From a virus, in the IMG/VR virus record IMGVR_UViG_3300005613_000220, positions 1 through 34,956 of that record: a stretch of DNA of 34,956 nucleotides; one strand, written 5' to 3'. The position numbers were made by a program, and so were the translations under genes. A model generated the notes under the pieces. The model had not been told where the DNA came from. It saw nothing but the letters and a program-made list of their open reading frames with translations, and ran no database searches. This document shows positions 12,808 to 20,792 of this stretch, in pieces. Each line of letters starts with the position of its first letter. The stretch's first letter is position 1.

Positions 12808-12835
12808 AATAGCTCCTTCCTCAGAGGGAGCTATT
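12808..12835. terminator. Hairpin immediately after the regulator gene
   Basis: AATAGCTCC (12808-12816) pairs exactly with 12827-12835, and the stem begins 2 bases past the regulator stop codon at 12837. The U-tract is weak on either strand. As the first structure after the gene, it probably ends or stabilises the regulator mRNA. Confidence 0.55.
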
Positions 12836-12836
12836 T

Positions 12837-13070
12837 TTATGCCTCACCTTCACGGATAGAGCTATAAAGATTATTTTTTCTCTTTAGATAATTAACCACC
12901 TTAGCCACCGTCTTAAAAGACACTTCCTTGCGATATATAACCCGCTTTAAAGTATTAGGCGATATTCCAATATCTTTAGCAAAAAATAATACCCCCTTCT
13001 CACACTCAACCATATAATCCAACAACATAGATCTTACTTCTTCAAGACCTTTCTTATCAATCAAACCCAT
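12837..13070 (-). CDS. Cro/CI-like HTH regulator
   Basis: 77 aa. Residues of about 23-62 (EKGVLFFAKDIGISPNTL, then KRVIYRKEVSFKTVAKVV) form a helix-turn-helix of the Cro/CI or XRE kind: a helix, the turn with GISPNTL, a recognition helix, then the helix around FKTVAKVVNYL. The frame can be extended by 19 codons, but the ATG at 13070 follows GAAGGG with good spacing. It is transcribed away from the plus-strand ERF operon across a 150-bp region, so it is well placed to control that operon, itself, or both. It has no peptidase or ligand domain, so it resembles Cro more than a full CI repressor. Confidence 0.65.
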   Translation of the reverse strand: MGLIDKKGLEEVRSMLLDYMVECEKGVLFFAKDIGISPNTLKRVIYRKEVSFKTVAKVVNYLKRKNNLYSSIREGEA

Positions 13071-13220
13071 AATAAACCCTTCTTTATATATGTGTGCATT
13101 CATGTATAAACTATCACGCGGGTACACTTAATGCAATAAATGATCATAGTTGACATGTGTTGGCTGTAATGTTAACTTATTAGTAGCAGTATTCAATGTC
13201 TAAAGTTAAGGAGGGATAAA
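13071..13220. promoter_or_regulatory. Divergent control region between regulator and ERF operon
   Basis: The 150 bases hold back-to-back starts. On the plus strand, TTGACA at 13150-13155 is followed after 17 bases by TAACTT, a moderate sigma-70-type promoter, then AAGGAGG before the ATG at 13221. On the minus strand, AT-rich -10-like sequences (TAGTTT, TTTATAC) lie before the regulator gene, with no convincing -35. No exact operator palindrome stands out. The arrangement is that of a small genetic switch. Confidence 0.45.
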
Positions 13221-13544
13221 ATGGATCGATTTTCAATGTCAGATTCTATGGATACAAGAATCTCACTATGGTTTGTCTCTATTTGGTTTATATTTTTTAT
13301 CGGATTATCCATATGGTCACATGGAAAAAACAATAGCGTTGATAAGCTTTCACTTCTACCAACAGAGGAAATAATGGACGAAGAATTAGACATACATTCA
13401 GAGTTTGTTACTAAAGATGCGGTACGAAAAGCATTGATTAGTTCTATCACTGCGGCTTTAAAAGAGACAAATAAGAAGTACGGTAGGCGTTTCGAGCTTG
13501 TTAAAGACTCATTAAAGATAAAGGAAACTGTAAATGGAAAATGA
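13221..13544 (+). CDS. Small membrane protein ahead of the ERF gene
   Basis: This 107-aa protein has one membrane segment (about residues 14-33, ISLWFVSIWFIFFIGLSIW) and a mostly acidic, helical domain ending with a basic stretch. It has an excellent ribosome-binding site (AAGGAGG, 6 bases before the ATG) and its end overlaps the ERF start by 11 bases, so the two are co-translated. It is the first gene after the regulated promoter and might be an early host-takeover, superinfection-exclusion or membrane-recruitment factor. No family is recognised. Confidence 0.6.
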   Translation: MDRFSMSDSMDTRISLWFVSIWFIFFIGLSIWSHGKNNSVDKLSLLPTEEIMDEELDIHSEFVTKDAVRKALISSITAALKETNKKYGRRFELVKDSLKIKETVNGK

Positions 13545-14160
13545 ACAAATGCTTAAAGAACGTATCTCTAACCTTGAGATGAAGTTGTATGCTTTAGGGC
13601 GTTCAAATTTGGACAGAGAGCTCAAAACTCAATCCGATAGCATCGATCTATTAATGACCGCTTTTTGTGCTGCTCTACCCGAATATGGTGAGCTTAAGAA
13701 GAGCAAAACTGGAAACCGCGGAGCGTATGCTACCCTTCAAGATTATAAAGATGCAACAAAGATGGCTCTTCAAAAGAACGGACTCATATTCTTCTTCTAT
13801 AGAACCATTGTCGGTACAAAAATGTATTTTAGAGCCAGACTACAACACGTAAGCGGCCAATTCTTCGAATCAATCACCATTGCACCATATACAGAAGAAC
13901 CAGACGGAGTACTAGCCGGAGAATGCCAATCAGTTCTATCAAGACTCGCAAGATACCTCTCAAGAGACGTTCTTGGTATTGGAGAAGAAGAAAGCGAAAT
14001 ATTAATAAGCGAAAAACAACTTAAACTCCTTAAAGATCTCGTTGCTACCAGAAACGGCGCTGAATCTAAAATCCTAGAACAATGCAAAGTGAAATCACTC
14101 GCAGATCTAACACCTGATAAAGCATCTTATTACATCAGATCATTCATTAAACAGAAATAA
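13534..14160 (+). CDS. ERF-family single-strand annealing protein
   Basis: This 208-aa protein matches the ERF pattern. After a short helical N-terminus come GNRGAYATLQDYKDATKMAL (about residues 60-79), NGLIFFFY, ARLQHVSGQFFES and a stretch ending CQSVLSRLARYLSRDVLGI. These correspond to the conserved AYATL, sG and RYxLxxxLGI-type elements of ERF. A small C-terminal helical domain (ISEKQLKLLKDLV onward) is common in such proteins. ERF proteins anneal complementary single strands, supporting end joining, circularisation and recombination-dependent replication. The RusA resolvase could process its products, although the two genes are on opposite strands. The start at 13534 has AAGGA 8 bases upstream. 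Confidence 0.85.
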   Translation: MENEQMLKERISNLEMKLYALGRSNLDRELKTQSDSIDLLMTAFCAALPEYGELKKSKTGNRGAYATLQDYKDATKMALQKNGLIFFFYRTIVGTKMYFRARLQHVSGQFFESITIAPYTEEPDGVLAGECQSVLSRLARYLSRDVLGIGEEESEILISEKQLKLLKDLVATRNGAESKILEQCKVKSLADLTPDKASYYIRSFIKQK

Positions 14161-14176
14161 AACACAAAGAGAAGAA

Positions 14177-14386
14177 ATGTTAAAAATAAAACTTATCGCA
14201 TTGACCACGTTCCTTTTAGGACACACTCTCGCTAACTGCAGCGAAGATACCCAAAAGCCTACATCTTTAGATAATGTAAAAAAACAACAGAGAAGAACCA
14301 TGAGACGCAGCCCAAAATGCTTAAACATAGCGCAGCTAGCCAAAGATGTAGCTACAAATTCATTCTCCTTAAAAGAAAAAACATAG
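14177..14386 (+). CDS. Small secreted protein (69 aa)
   Basis: The N-terminus is a signal peptide: MLKIK, a hydrophobic core LIALTTFLLGHTLA, then NCSED. Cleavage after TLA is likely. A lipobox is not convincing because Asn precedes the Cys. The mature part is about 50 residues, polar and basic, with RRTMRRSPK and a second Cys, so one disulphide is possible. It lies 16 bases after the ERF stop with AAGAGAAG before the ATG. A periplasmic or surface role, such as exclusion of other phages, is possible but unproven. Confidence 0.55.
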   Translation: MLKIKLIALTTFLLGHTLANCSEDTQKPTSLDNVKKQQRRTMRRSPKCLNIAQLAKDVATNSFSLKEKT

Positions 14387-14441
14387 ACACGTAAGCGAAA
14401 ATTGTCGCAGTAACTACAAGCATAACTGGACTAAATTCCAT
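14352..14441 (-). CDS. Possible 29-aa membrane micropeptide
   Basis: A short minus-strand frame starts at an ATG (14441) preceded by AAGGGG with good spacing. It encodes MEFSPVMLVV, then TATIFAYVSMFFLLRRMNL, a single hydrophobic helix with a basic end. It overlaps the end of the plus-strand secreted-protein gene by 35 bases. The strong ribosome-binding site and membrane-like composition support it; its size and isolation argue against it. Confidence 0.35.
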   Translation of the reverse strand: MEFSPVMLVVTATIFAYVSMFFLLRRMNL

Positions 14442-14510
14442 CAATTTCCCCTTAAGCTAATATAGCAATACAATTGTCTTAATACTGCTACGTAGACGAA
14501 AGTCTATGCT

Positions 14511-14553
14511 AATACCCACTATGGTCTTTGGTTAGATGCCCATAGTGGGTATT
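14511..14553. terminator. Perfect 14-bp hairpin between convergent units
   Basis: AATACCCACTATGG (14511-14524) pairs without mismatch with 14540-14553 around a 15-base loop. A smaller hairpin with a GAAA loop (TAGAC/GTCTA) lies just before it at about 14493-14506. Both sit between the plus-strand ERF operon (ending at 14386) and the end of the late operon (14596). It probably stops both transcripts; neither side has a long U-tract. Confidence 0.6.
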
Positions 14554-14595
14554 CGAACAAAAAGAAAGAGAAGAAAATTCCAACTCTTATATATA

Positions 14596-14901
14596 CTACT
14601 TAGCTGCTTCCTTAGAAACAACTTCCCTAGCAGAACGATCCATATACGTTGGCTGAGAAAAAACTAACTCTGCATATGCATCCTTATCTGTTGGAACAGA
14701 TTGTACACCAGCAGCCACTAATTTTGTATCCCACTCAGTCTTAAGCTTCTTAAAGCATTGATCATACTTGTGCATTATAACCCATTGAATTCGACGCTTC
14801 ATATCAGCATCAAATATTTCCGATTGTATTTCGTTCTTTATAACTTTCTTTTGTGTATCCGAAAGAGTGAAAATATCTACGCCATCAACTGTTACTTTCA
14901 T
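14596..14901 (-). CDS. Conserved-type phage protein at the end of the fibre operon
   Basis: This 101-aa, mostly helical protein begins MKVTVDGVDIFTLSDTQKKV and contains MKRRIQWVIMHKYDQCFKKL and ELVFSQPTYMDRSAR. I recall proteins of this size with the same order of motifs near tail genes of several phages, without a known function. It starts behind AAAGGA and is the last gene before the late transcript meets the hairpins at 14511-14553. A tail-assembly or chaperone role is a guess from position. Confidence 0.6.
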   Translation of the reverse strand: MKVTVDGVDIFTLSDTQKKVIKNEIQSEIFDADMKRRIQWVIMHKYDQCFKKLKTEWDTKLVAAGVQSVPTDKDAYAELVFSQPTYMDRSAREVVSKEAAK

Positions 14902-14923
14902 AACGATCCTTTATTTAAGAAGT

Positions 14924-16330
14924 TTATAACAAAGTTCCACTTACCCATGTATAAGCATCTGTAGCATCTCCATTCATATAATTAATTCCTGCTCCTACTG
15001 CTTGACAGTAAATCGTAACACTGTCTCCTGCTGTTAAATCAATTGTAGACACATTTTTAAGTGAATGATCGTAACGAACGGTCCCGCTAGGATATATAGC
15101 TGATATGCTCCAAAATTCACGACTAGAGGTCTGTATATTGTTATATAGAACCGTCCCGACTCCAGAACCAATACTTTGGGTTTCCCACCATATATTAGAA
15201 GTTATAAGATATTTACCTGTCTGAGGAGCTACAAACTCCGCTTCTGTTCCAGCTCCATCTCCTGGATAAAAATCACCGCCAACGTCAAAAACTTCAGTTA
15301 ATGTTACTAATTTTCCTAAATATGTAGAACTTCCTGAACCACCAACATTAACTGAAGATGGTTGATACGCTAAGAATGAACAAGTCGACGATCCACTTCC
15401 GCCACCAGTGTTACTTATAGTTATAGAACCAGCTGCATTAGCTATACCTATCCCTGCCCCTGCTGTAAGCGTAGCCAATGTAGGAGCATTTCCCGTAGAG
15501 CCAATTGGAATTTGTCCATTTGAGGCCTCTGCAAGCGGTGTTATGGCGCCTGTCCCTGAACCTAAAAGTAAACCATGATCCGTCAATGAAACTTGCCCAG
15601 TACCGCCTTGCGGAACAGTCCACGGAGGAGTAGCTGCTGTAGAACTTATAGTTATAGAACCAGCTGCATTAACTATGCCTATTCCTGCCCCCGCTGTAAG
15701 CGTAGCTAGCGAAGGATTATTTCCTGTGGATCCAATTGGGATTTGTCCATTTGAGGCTTCAGCAAGCGGTGTTATAGCGCCTGTCCCTGAACCTAAAAGT
15801 AAACCATGATCCGTCAATGAAACTTGCCCAGTACCGCCTTGCGGAACAGTCCACGGAGGAGTAGCTGCTGTAGAACTTATAGTTATAGAGCCAGATGCAT
15901 TAACTATGCCTATTCCTGCTCCTGCTGTAAGCGTAGCTAGCGAAGGATTATTTCCTGTGGATCCAATTGGGATTTGTCCATTTGAGGCTTCAGCAAGCGG
16001 TGTTATAGCGCCTGTTCCTGAACCTAAGAGCAAACCATGATCCGTTAATGAAACTTGCCCAGTACCGCCTTGCGGAACAGTCCACGGAGGAGTAACTCCT
16101 GTTGTAAGTTCAAGCCATGTAGCAGTACCAGCAGCAAGACTTACAAGAACATACAAATTTATTGGAGACGATGCATTGTTAATCCACATATCACCAATAA
16201 ATACGTTTTTATTATCACCTACAGTTGGAGCACGATCAAATTCAACAATGTTTGGAGGAGAATACGCATTATTTCCCAAGTATGAAAGAGGATTGCGAGA
16301 ATTGATTAATCTTGAATCTTTTTTTACCAT
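14924..16330 (-). CDS. Tail fibre with three 77-aa repeats and a C1q-like head
   Basis: 468 aa. Residues 1-79 are an N-terminal domain shared with the fibre at 21589-22566 (FDRAPTVGD, then IGDMWINN, then ATWLEL). Three nearly identical 77-residue repeats follow (about 80-310), each with PPWTVPQGGTGQVSLTDHG and GQIPIGSTGN. The C-terminal domain of about 150 residues looks C1q/TNF-like: AEFVAPQTGKYLITSNIWW and a strand-rich end. Such domains trimerise and often contact receptors. The ATG at 16330 follows AGAGGAC; a GTG one codon earlier is less likely. It probably lengthens or presents a receptor-binding tip. Confidence 0.75.
   Translation of the reverse strand: MVKKDSRLINSRNPLSYLGNNAYSPPNIVEFDRAPTVGDNKNVFIGDMWINNASSPINLYVLVSLAAGTATWLELTTGVTPPWTVPQGGTGQVSLTDHGLLLGSGTGAITPLAEASNGQIPIGSTGNNPSLATLTAGAGIGIVNASGSITISSTAATPPWTVPQGGTGQVSLTDHGLLLGSGTGAITPLAEASNGQIPIGSTGNNPSLATLTAGAGIGIVNAAGSITISSTAATPPWTVPQGGTGQVSLTDHGLLLGSGTGAITPLAEASNGQIPIGSTGNAPTLATLTAGAGIGIANAAGSITISNTGGGSGSSTCSFLAYQPSSVNVGGSGSSTYLGKLVTLTEVFDVGGDFYPGDGAGTEAEFVAPQTGKYLITSNIWWETQSIGSGVGTVLYNNIQTSSREFWSISAIYPSGTVRYDHSLKNVSTIDLTAGDSVTIYCQAVGAGINYMNGDATDAYTWVSGTLL
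15401..16093 (-). repeat. Three 231-bp coding repeats
   Basis: Units at 16093-15863, 15862-15632 and 15631-15401 encode the three 77-aa repeats of the fibre. They are almost identical in DNA, including long exact stretches, so the array is recent or kept uniform by recombination. Each unit is a whole number of codons, so gains and losses keep the frame. Confidence 0.85.
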
Positions 16331-16343
16331 CACCGTCCTCTTT

Positions 16344-16979
16344 TTAACAGACTAAGTAGCCGCTAAAATAACACCAATCATTATATATAGAATATGTTTT
16401 TGTAGCAGCAGACACAGTATATGTTACATATGCCGTGTCAGATGCATCCATATCAACAACTGCACAAACATGAGGAGTACTTGAATATGGAGCCGCAGAT
16501 GGATGATTAATTCCATTTAAATAAGTTCTATTGCTCGTTTTAATCTTTAAAACTGAACTAGTATAAACATCATTAATATTTGAATACACGTTAACAGTTA
16601 GAAAATATCTTCCAGTTATTGGTGCAGTAAATGTACCAGTAGAAGTATTGAAGTCACTGTTTTGATCAAATATTTCAGAATTCCAAATAACTGTATATTC
16701 AGTACCATCGCCTGTAACATTGTAAACTATACTAGAAAGCTTAGTAGAAAATGCTGGTTGCAACTCAAGCCTACTAATCCCAGCATCATTCATTACAAAC
16801 GTATCATTGGTTCCTAAAGCTGAACCCTGAGAGACTCTAAACGAATCATCCGTATCATCAACACCAATACGAAACTCACTAGTACCATTTATGTCAAACT
16901 GCAAAGCAGAATCACCAGCAGTTCCTGGATCAATAACAAGATTTTCAGCTTTAGCGTTCATGCTATTGTTAGTAGCCAT
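16344..16979 (-). CDS. C1q-like receptor-binding protein, copy 2
   Basis: This 211-aa protein is the tandem paralogue of the next gene upstream. Residues 1-66 (SALQFDINGTSEFRIGVDDT, DDSFRVSQGSALGTNDTF) are nearly the same in both. The C-terminal part is a C1q/TNF-like domain (EIFDQNSDFN, FTAPITGRYFLTVNVY) that has diverged. It starts behind AGGAG, 10 bases after its paralogue. The conserved base and divergent head suggest that both attach to the same partner but bind different surfaces, which is an inference. Confidence 0.7.
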   Translation of the reverse strand: MATNNSMNAKAENLVIDPGTAGDSALQFDINGTSEFRIGVDDTDDSFRVSQGSALGTNDTFVMNDAGISRLELQPAFSTKLSSIVYNVTGDGTEYTVIWNSEIFDQNSDFNTSTGTFTAPITGRYFLTVNVYSNINDVYTSSVLKIKTSNRTYLNGINHPSAAPYSSTPHVCAVVDMDASDTAYVTYTVSAATKTYSIYNDWCYFSGYLVC

Positions 16980-16988
16980 ATAATTCTC

Positions 16989-17639
16989 CTAACAAGCTAA
17001 ATAACCACTAAACGCTGTTCTAGCTTCAACTCCAGATACACCTTCTAAATCAAGAGTGTCAGCACCTTCACCATAAGAACGAGCTTGTGGATATACTGTA
17101 TCTGCGGCATCCATATCAACTATAAATGTAAATTCTGTAAAAATATCTGAACTTGAAGCTTCACGAGAATAACCAGAAAAAGCAGACCTATTGCTAGCGA
17201 CAATCCATATAGTTACGTTCTCAACCGTAGTGCAATCTGAAAGATAAATCCTTGCAGATATAACATATCTACCTGTTACCGGAGCTGTAAATATACCTGT
17301 AGTATTATTGTAGTCTGAATTCTGATCAAATACCTCAGTATCACATACATATGAATATTTCGTGTTGTTTCCAGTGACGTTGTTCTGAGTTGTACTCAAC
17401 ACTGCTAAAAAAGCTGGTTGCAAAGGCATTGTTCTTTCACCAGCTGCTGTCATTATAAACGTATCATTAGTTCCTAAAGCTGAGCCCTGTGAAATTCTAA
17501 ATGAATCATCTGTATCATCAACACCAACACGGAACTCGCCAGTACCATTTATATCAAACTGTACAAAGCTATCCCCGGACGCACCGGGGTCTACAGTTAA
17601 ATCTTGAGTCTTTTTGTAAATTGAATTTTGTGTGGCCAT
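16989..17639 (-). CDS. C1q-like receptor-binding protein, copy 1
   Basis: 216 aa. The N-terminal part matches the 211-aa paralogue (FVQFDINGTGEFRVGVDDT, SFRISQGSALGTNDTF). The C1q-like domain includes EVFDQNSDYN and FTAPVTGRYVISARIY, while the last 80 residues differ strongly from the paralogue. Both proteins end in SGYL(V/A)C, so the final Cys is conserved and could matter for trimer or partner contacts. The ATG at 17639 follows AAGGG. Position among fibre genes supports a virion surface role. Confidence 0.7.
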   Translation of the reverse strand: MATQNSIYKKTQDLTVDPGASGDSFVQFDINGTGEFRVGVDDTDDSFRISQGSALGTNDTFIMTAAGERTMPLQPAFLAVLSTTQNNVTGNNTKYSYVCDTEVFDQNSDYNNTTGIFTAPVTGRYVISARIYLSDCTTVENVTIWIVASNRSAFSGYSREASSSDIFTEFTFIVDMDAADTVYPQARSYGEGADTLDLEGVSGVEARTAFSGYLAC

Positions 17640-17653
17640 TACATATCCCTTTA

Positions 17654-18391
17654 TTATACAACTGTAATATTGCCTTCATTAGAAACGACGTTGAATTCCG
17701 TGTCTGCAACAACACATACTAATTCAATGCTGTCTCGCTTGAGTGTTGAAGCTAAATAACCACCTGTTCCAGAAGTCGTTGAAACATCTCCAAAGTGTAT
17801 TTGTTGGGATGCATTTTGCTCCACTTTCCATCCAGCATCAGTATTCATTCCAGTAACTCTAAATGTTGTTCCAACTGCAGCTGTTGTAGGAAGCGTTAAA
17901 GTTAATAGACCAGCTTTATTACAAATGTAGCCATTATCCACAACCATAGGGTCTAGATCTGCTGTAATAGCAGACCATGTAATTCCACCACCACCGCCGC
18001 CGGTACATGTAACTGTTACAGTTGATCCTGAGCCTGATGTGGTGACGTCTCCGCCACCAGCAATTGTTAATACTCCGCTTGATGGAACCGCACTTCCTGA
18101 ATCTGTAGTTACAGAAGCGCAAACGGCACTTCCAGTTTCAAGATTTAGTGTTCCCGCTCCAGGTGTGAACGCAACGGTGCTTCCGGTTGATGTAAGTGTT
18201 GCGAATACTGGGTCGGCAGTACTTGACCCAAGAAGGACCTGCCCGTCTGTTCCAACAGATAAGGCCGTAATCGTGCTAGTTCCGGAGCCAACAAGAACTC
18301 CGTGGTCTGTTAATGTAGTAGCACCAGTCCCACCTTTACTGACTTTAATTTCTAATCCAGCATCAATCGCATTTTGTATTGTTCCAGCCAT
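17654..18391 (-). CDS. Short fibre, paralogue of the end of the 789-aa fibre
   Basis: 245 aa. After a short start it has one GGTG module (KGGTGATTLTDHGVLVGSGT, GQVLLGSS), a strand-rich linker (FTPGAGTLNLETGSAVC), a Gly run, and a C-terminal domain with LTLTLPTTAAVGTTFRVTG and IELVCV. The last roughly 190 residues parallel the C-terminus of the adjacent 789-aa protein, and a 128-bp stretch (18081-18208) is nearly identical in DNA to 18816-18943. It starts behind AAGGAG. It looks like a compact version of the long fibre made by duplication. Confidence 0.7.
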   Translation of the reverse strand: MAGTIQNAIDAGLEIKVSKGGTGATTLTDHGVLVGSGTSTITALSVGTDGQVLLGSSTADPVFATLTSTGSTVAFTPGAGTLNLETGSAVCASVTTDSGSAVPSSGVLTIAGGGDVTTSGSGSTVTVTCTGGGGGGITWSAITADLDPMVVDNGYICNKAGLLTLTLPTTAAVGTTFRVTGMNTDAGWKVEQNASQQIHFGDVSTTSGTGGYLASTLKRDSIELVCVVADTEFNVVSNEGNITVV

Positions 18392-18943
18392 TATATCTCC
18401 TTAAATAACATTAATGTTGCCGCAACTGTTTTGTACAACAAAATCAGTGTTAGTTGTTACACAAACAAGTTCTACACAGGCATATCTATTTGTTGATGTA
18501 AGTGATCCACCAACTCCAGTTGTAGAATCTAATGAAATATAATGTATTGTTTGACCTGCGTTTTGAGTGATAGACCAGCCGTTCGCTGAATTACCAACAA
18601 CAGCAAATCTGTCTCCAACAGCAGCGGTAGCTGGAAGTGTATAAACAAGTTGCGCACCATTATTTGTTAAATAACCAGTATTTGTCGCAATTGTTTGGGT
18701 AGCACCTGTTGCTTCTATAAAAGGCATGCCAGGATCAGATGCATTAATTGTCACAGTTGAACCAGCCCCAGAAGTAGTACATCCAACTCCACCAACAACG
18801 GTAAGAACTCCTGATGATGGAACCGCACTTCCTGAATCTGTAGTTACAGAAGCGCAAACTGCACTTCCAGTTTCAAGATTTAGTGTTCCCGCTCCAGGCG
18901 TGAACGCAACGGTGCTTCCGGTTGATGTAAGTGTTGCGAATAC
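18081..18943 (-). repeat. Near-identical 128-bp patches in adjacent fibre genes
   Basis: Bases 18081-18208 (short fibre) and 18816-18943 (long fibre) align without gaps with only a couple of differences, whereas flanking DNA of the same two genes is clearly diverged. A third, shorter match occurs near 19460-19528 in module 3 of the long fibre. This mosaic pattern points to recent recombination or gene conversion. Confidence 0.75.
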
Positions 18944-20770
18944 ACTATCAGCGCCAGTCGATCCAAGAAGGACTTGACCATCTGTTCCAGCAGCAACTTC
19001 ATTTAATGCATTAGTTCCATCGCCAATCAATAAATTATGTGCTGTTACGGTACTTAGACCTGTTCCACCATCTGCAACAGGTATGTCTGTACCATCAGCT
19101 CTATAAATGTACTTAGTTCCAATTGTAACCGCTGTATCAAGATCGCAAGTTGGTGTGTCATTAGCAGTAAGAGTAATAAATGGTACATATGCGGCACCAT
19201 CAACATCGTATGCATCAATTGTGAGAACATTTGTAGCAACAAGTCCAGTTCCAATTCTTCCTGTTGCAGCAAAATCATGAGACACGGTTCCTGCAATAGC
19301 AGTATCAAGATTTACAGTAACAGCAGCTGCTGCTCCAGCTGTGTTAATATTTGTTCCACCAGAAACAGTAAGAACACCTAATGCAGGAGTTGCAGTTCCA
19401 GAATCAGTTTGGAATGAAGCCGCAATAGCACCACCAGTTTCTAAGTTAAGAGTGCCGGCTCCAGGCGTAAACGAAACGGTGCTTCCGGTTGATGTAAGTG
19501 TTGCGAATACTGGGTCGGCACCAGTAGACCCAAGAAGTACTTGGCCATCAGTACCAATAGCTAGTTCTGTCATAGCTGCAGCACCAGAACCAATAAGAAC
19601 ACTATGATCTGTTGGATCTGCAAGTCCGGTTCCACCATTTGTAACAGGAAGAATTCCAGACACACCATTAGTTAATTCAACTTGATCCCATTGAGGATTA
19701 TTTGATGCTCCAGTATTGGCCAAATATCTAGTCGCTGTTGCATCTTTTGCAAGCGATGCGAGTACGTTATCAGAAGAACTATAAAGCAGATCACCTTGTG
19801 TTGTTGTTGCTGGGTATGTTGCAGTGCTCCATGCTGGATTTGCCCCAGCACCACCAGATTGCATTATTTGACTTGCAGTACCAACTGCTAATGAATCTAG
19901 CGAGTTCGTGGCGTCACCAACTTGAAGTGCATATTGAGTTGTACCATTAACATTAACTGTAATAGAGCCTGCTGCGTTCGCAATACCAATATTGTTGCCA
20001 CCTGTAAGCGTAGCTAGTACAGGATCATTTCCAGTTGAACCAATAGGGATTTGTCCATCAGAAGCTTCAGCTAATACAGTAACTGCTCCTGCACCCGAAC
20101 CAAGCACAAGGCCATGGTCAGTCAAGGTAGAAACGCCCGTTCCACCATCGGTTACAGGAATGTCAGTTCCACCAGCACGATAAATATATGAACTTGCTAT
20201 TGTTACACTAGCACTAAGATCGCATGTTGGTGTATCGTTAGCCGTAAATGTAATAAATGGTACATATGCAGTTCCATCAACATCATAAGCATCCAATGTA
20301 AAAGTATTGCCAGCAAGAAGAGCAGTTCCAATTCTTCCACCAGTAGCAAAGTCATGAGAGGCAGTTCCGGTTAAAGCTGTATCCAAATTAATAGTTACAA
20401 CTGAAGTTGCACCAGCACTGTTTATATTAAGCCCTCCAAGCACAGATAGAATTCCTAATGCAGGGACAGCTGAACCAGCATCTGTATCAAATTGTATTGG
20501 TACAGCACCTGCTGATTCAAGATTAATAGTTCCAGCTCCATTAGTAATGACTACTGTTCCACCAGTTGATGTAATATTGGCAAGGACTGGATCAGCCCCA
20601 GTTGAGCCAATTGGAATTTCTCCATCTGCTGCAGCTGCTAAAGCTGTAATTGCTCCAGTGCCAGAACCAACAACTAGAGAATGATCTGTTATAGTAACAA
20701 CTCCTGTGCCGCCATCTGGCACTGTAATTGGAGGAGTTACACCTAATCCATATTTTCCAGCTTGTGACAT
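18401..20770 (-). CDS. Long modular tail fibre
   Basis: 789 aa, built from four modules that start with (V/I)P..GGTG and continue with DH, a G(S/D)G(T/A) motif and (G)Q(V/I)(L/P)(L/I)GSTG. Modules 1 and 3 (about residues 1-205 and 380-570) are long and share HDFA, AYDVDG and TPTCDL elements. Module 2 has an inserted segment with GDLLYSSSDN. Module 4 joins a C-terminal domain (LVYTLPATAAVGDRF, CVELVC) shared with the 245-aa protein. Low-complexity G/T/A/S strands suggest a trimeric beta-rich shaft. The ATG at 20770 follows AAAGGAG. It is probably the main host-recognition fibre or a carbohydrate-binding appendage. Confidence 0.75.
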   Translation of the reverse strand: MSQAGKYGLGVTPPITVPDGGTGVVTITDHSLVVGSGTGAITALAAAADGEIPIGSTGADPVLANITSTGGTVVITNGAGTINLESAGAVPIQFDTDAGSAVPALGILSVLGGLNINSAGATSVVTINLDTALTGTASHDFATGGRIGTALLAGNTFTLDAYDVDGTAYVPFITFTANDTPTCDLSASVTIASSYIYRAGGTDIPVTDGGTGVSTLTDHGLVLGSGAGAVTVLAEASDGQIPIGSTGNDPVLATLTGGNNIGIANAAGSITVNVNGTTQYALQVGDATNSLDSLAVGTASQIMQSGGAGANPAWSTATYPATTTQGDLLYSSSDNVLASLAKDATATRYLANTGASNNPQWDQVELTNGVSGILPVTNGGTGLADPTDHSVLIGSGAAAMTELAIGTDGQVLLGSTGADPVFATLTSTGSTVSFTPGAGTLNLETGGAIAASFQTDSGTATPALGVLTVSGGTNINTAGAAAAVTVNLDTAIAGTVSHDFAATGRIGTGLVATNVLTIDAYDVDGAAYVPFITLTANDTPTCDLDTAVTIGTKYIYRADGTDIPVADGGTGLSTVTAHNLLIGDGTNALNEVAAGTDGQVLLGSTGADSVFATLTSTGSTVAFTPGAGTLNLETGSAVCASVTTDSGSAVPSSGVLTVVGGVGCTTSGAGSTVTINASDPGMPFIEATGATQTIATNTGYLTNNGAQLVYTLPATAAVGDRFAVVGNSANGWSITQNAGQTIHYISLDSTTGVGGSLTSTNRYACVELVCVTTNTDFVVQNSCGNINVI

Positions 20771-20792
20771 AACGTCTCCTTTCTATGTTTAA

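Noticed and set aside
18039-18404. 121-aa plus-strand frame in the short fibre gene
   Set aside because: It is antisense to GGTG-type repeats. The same frame pattern recurs antisense to the other modules, as expected for shadows of repeated coding DNA.
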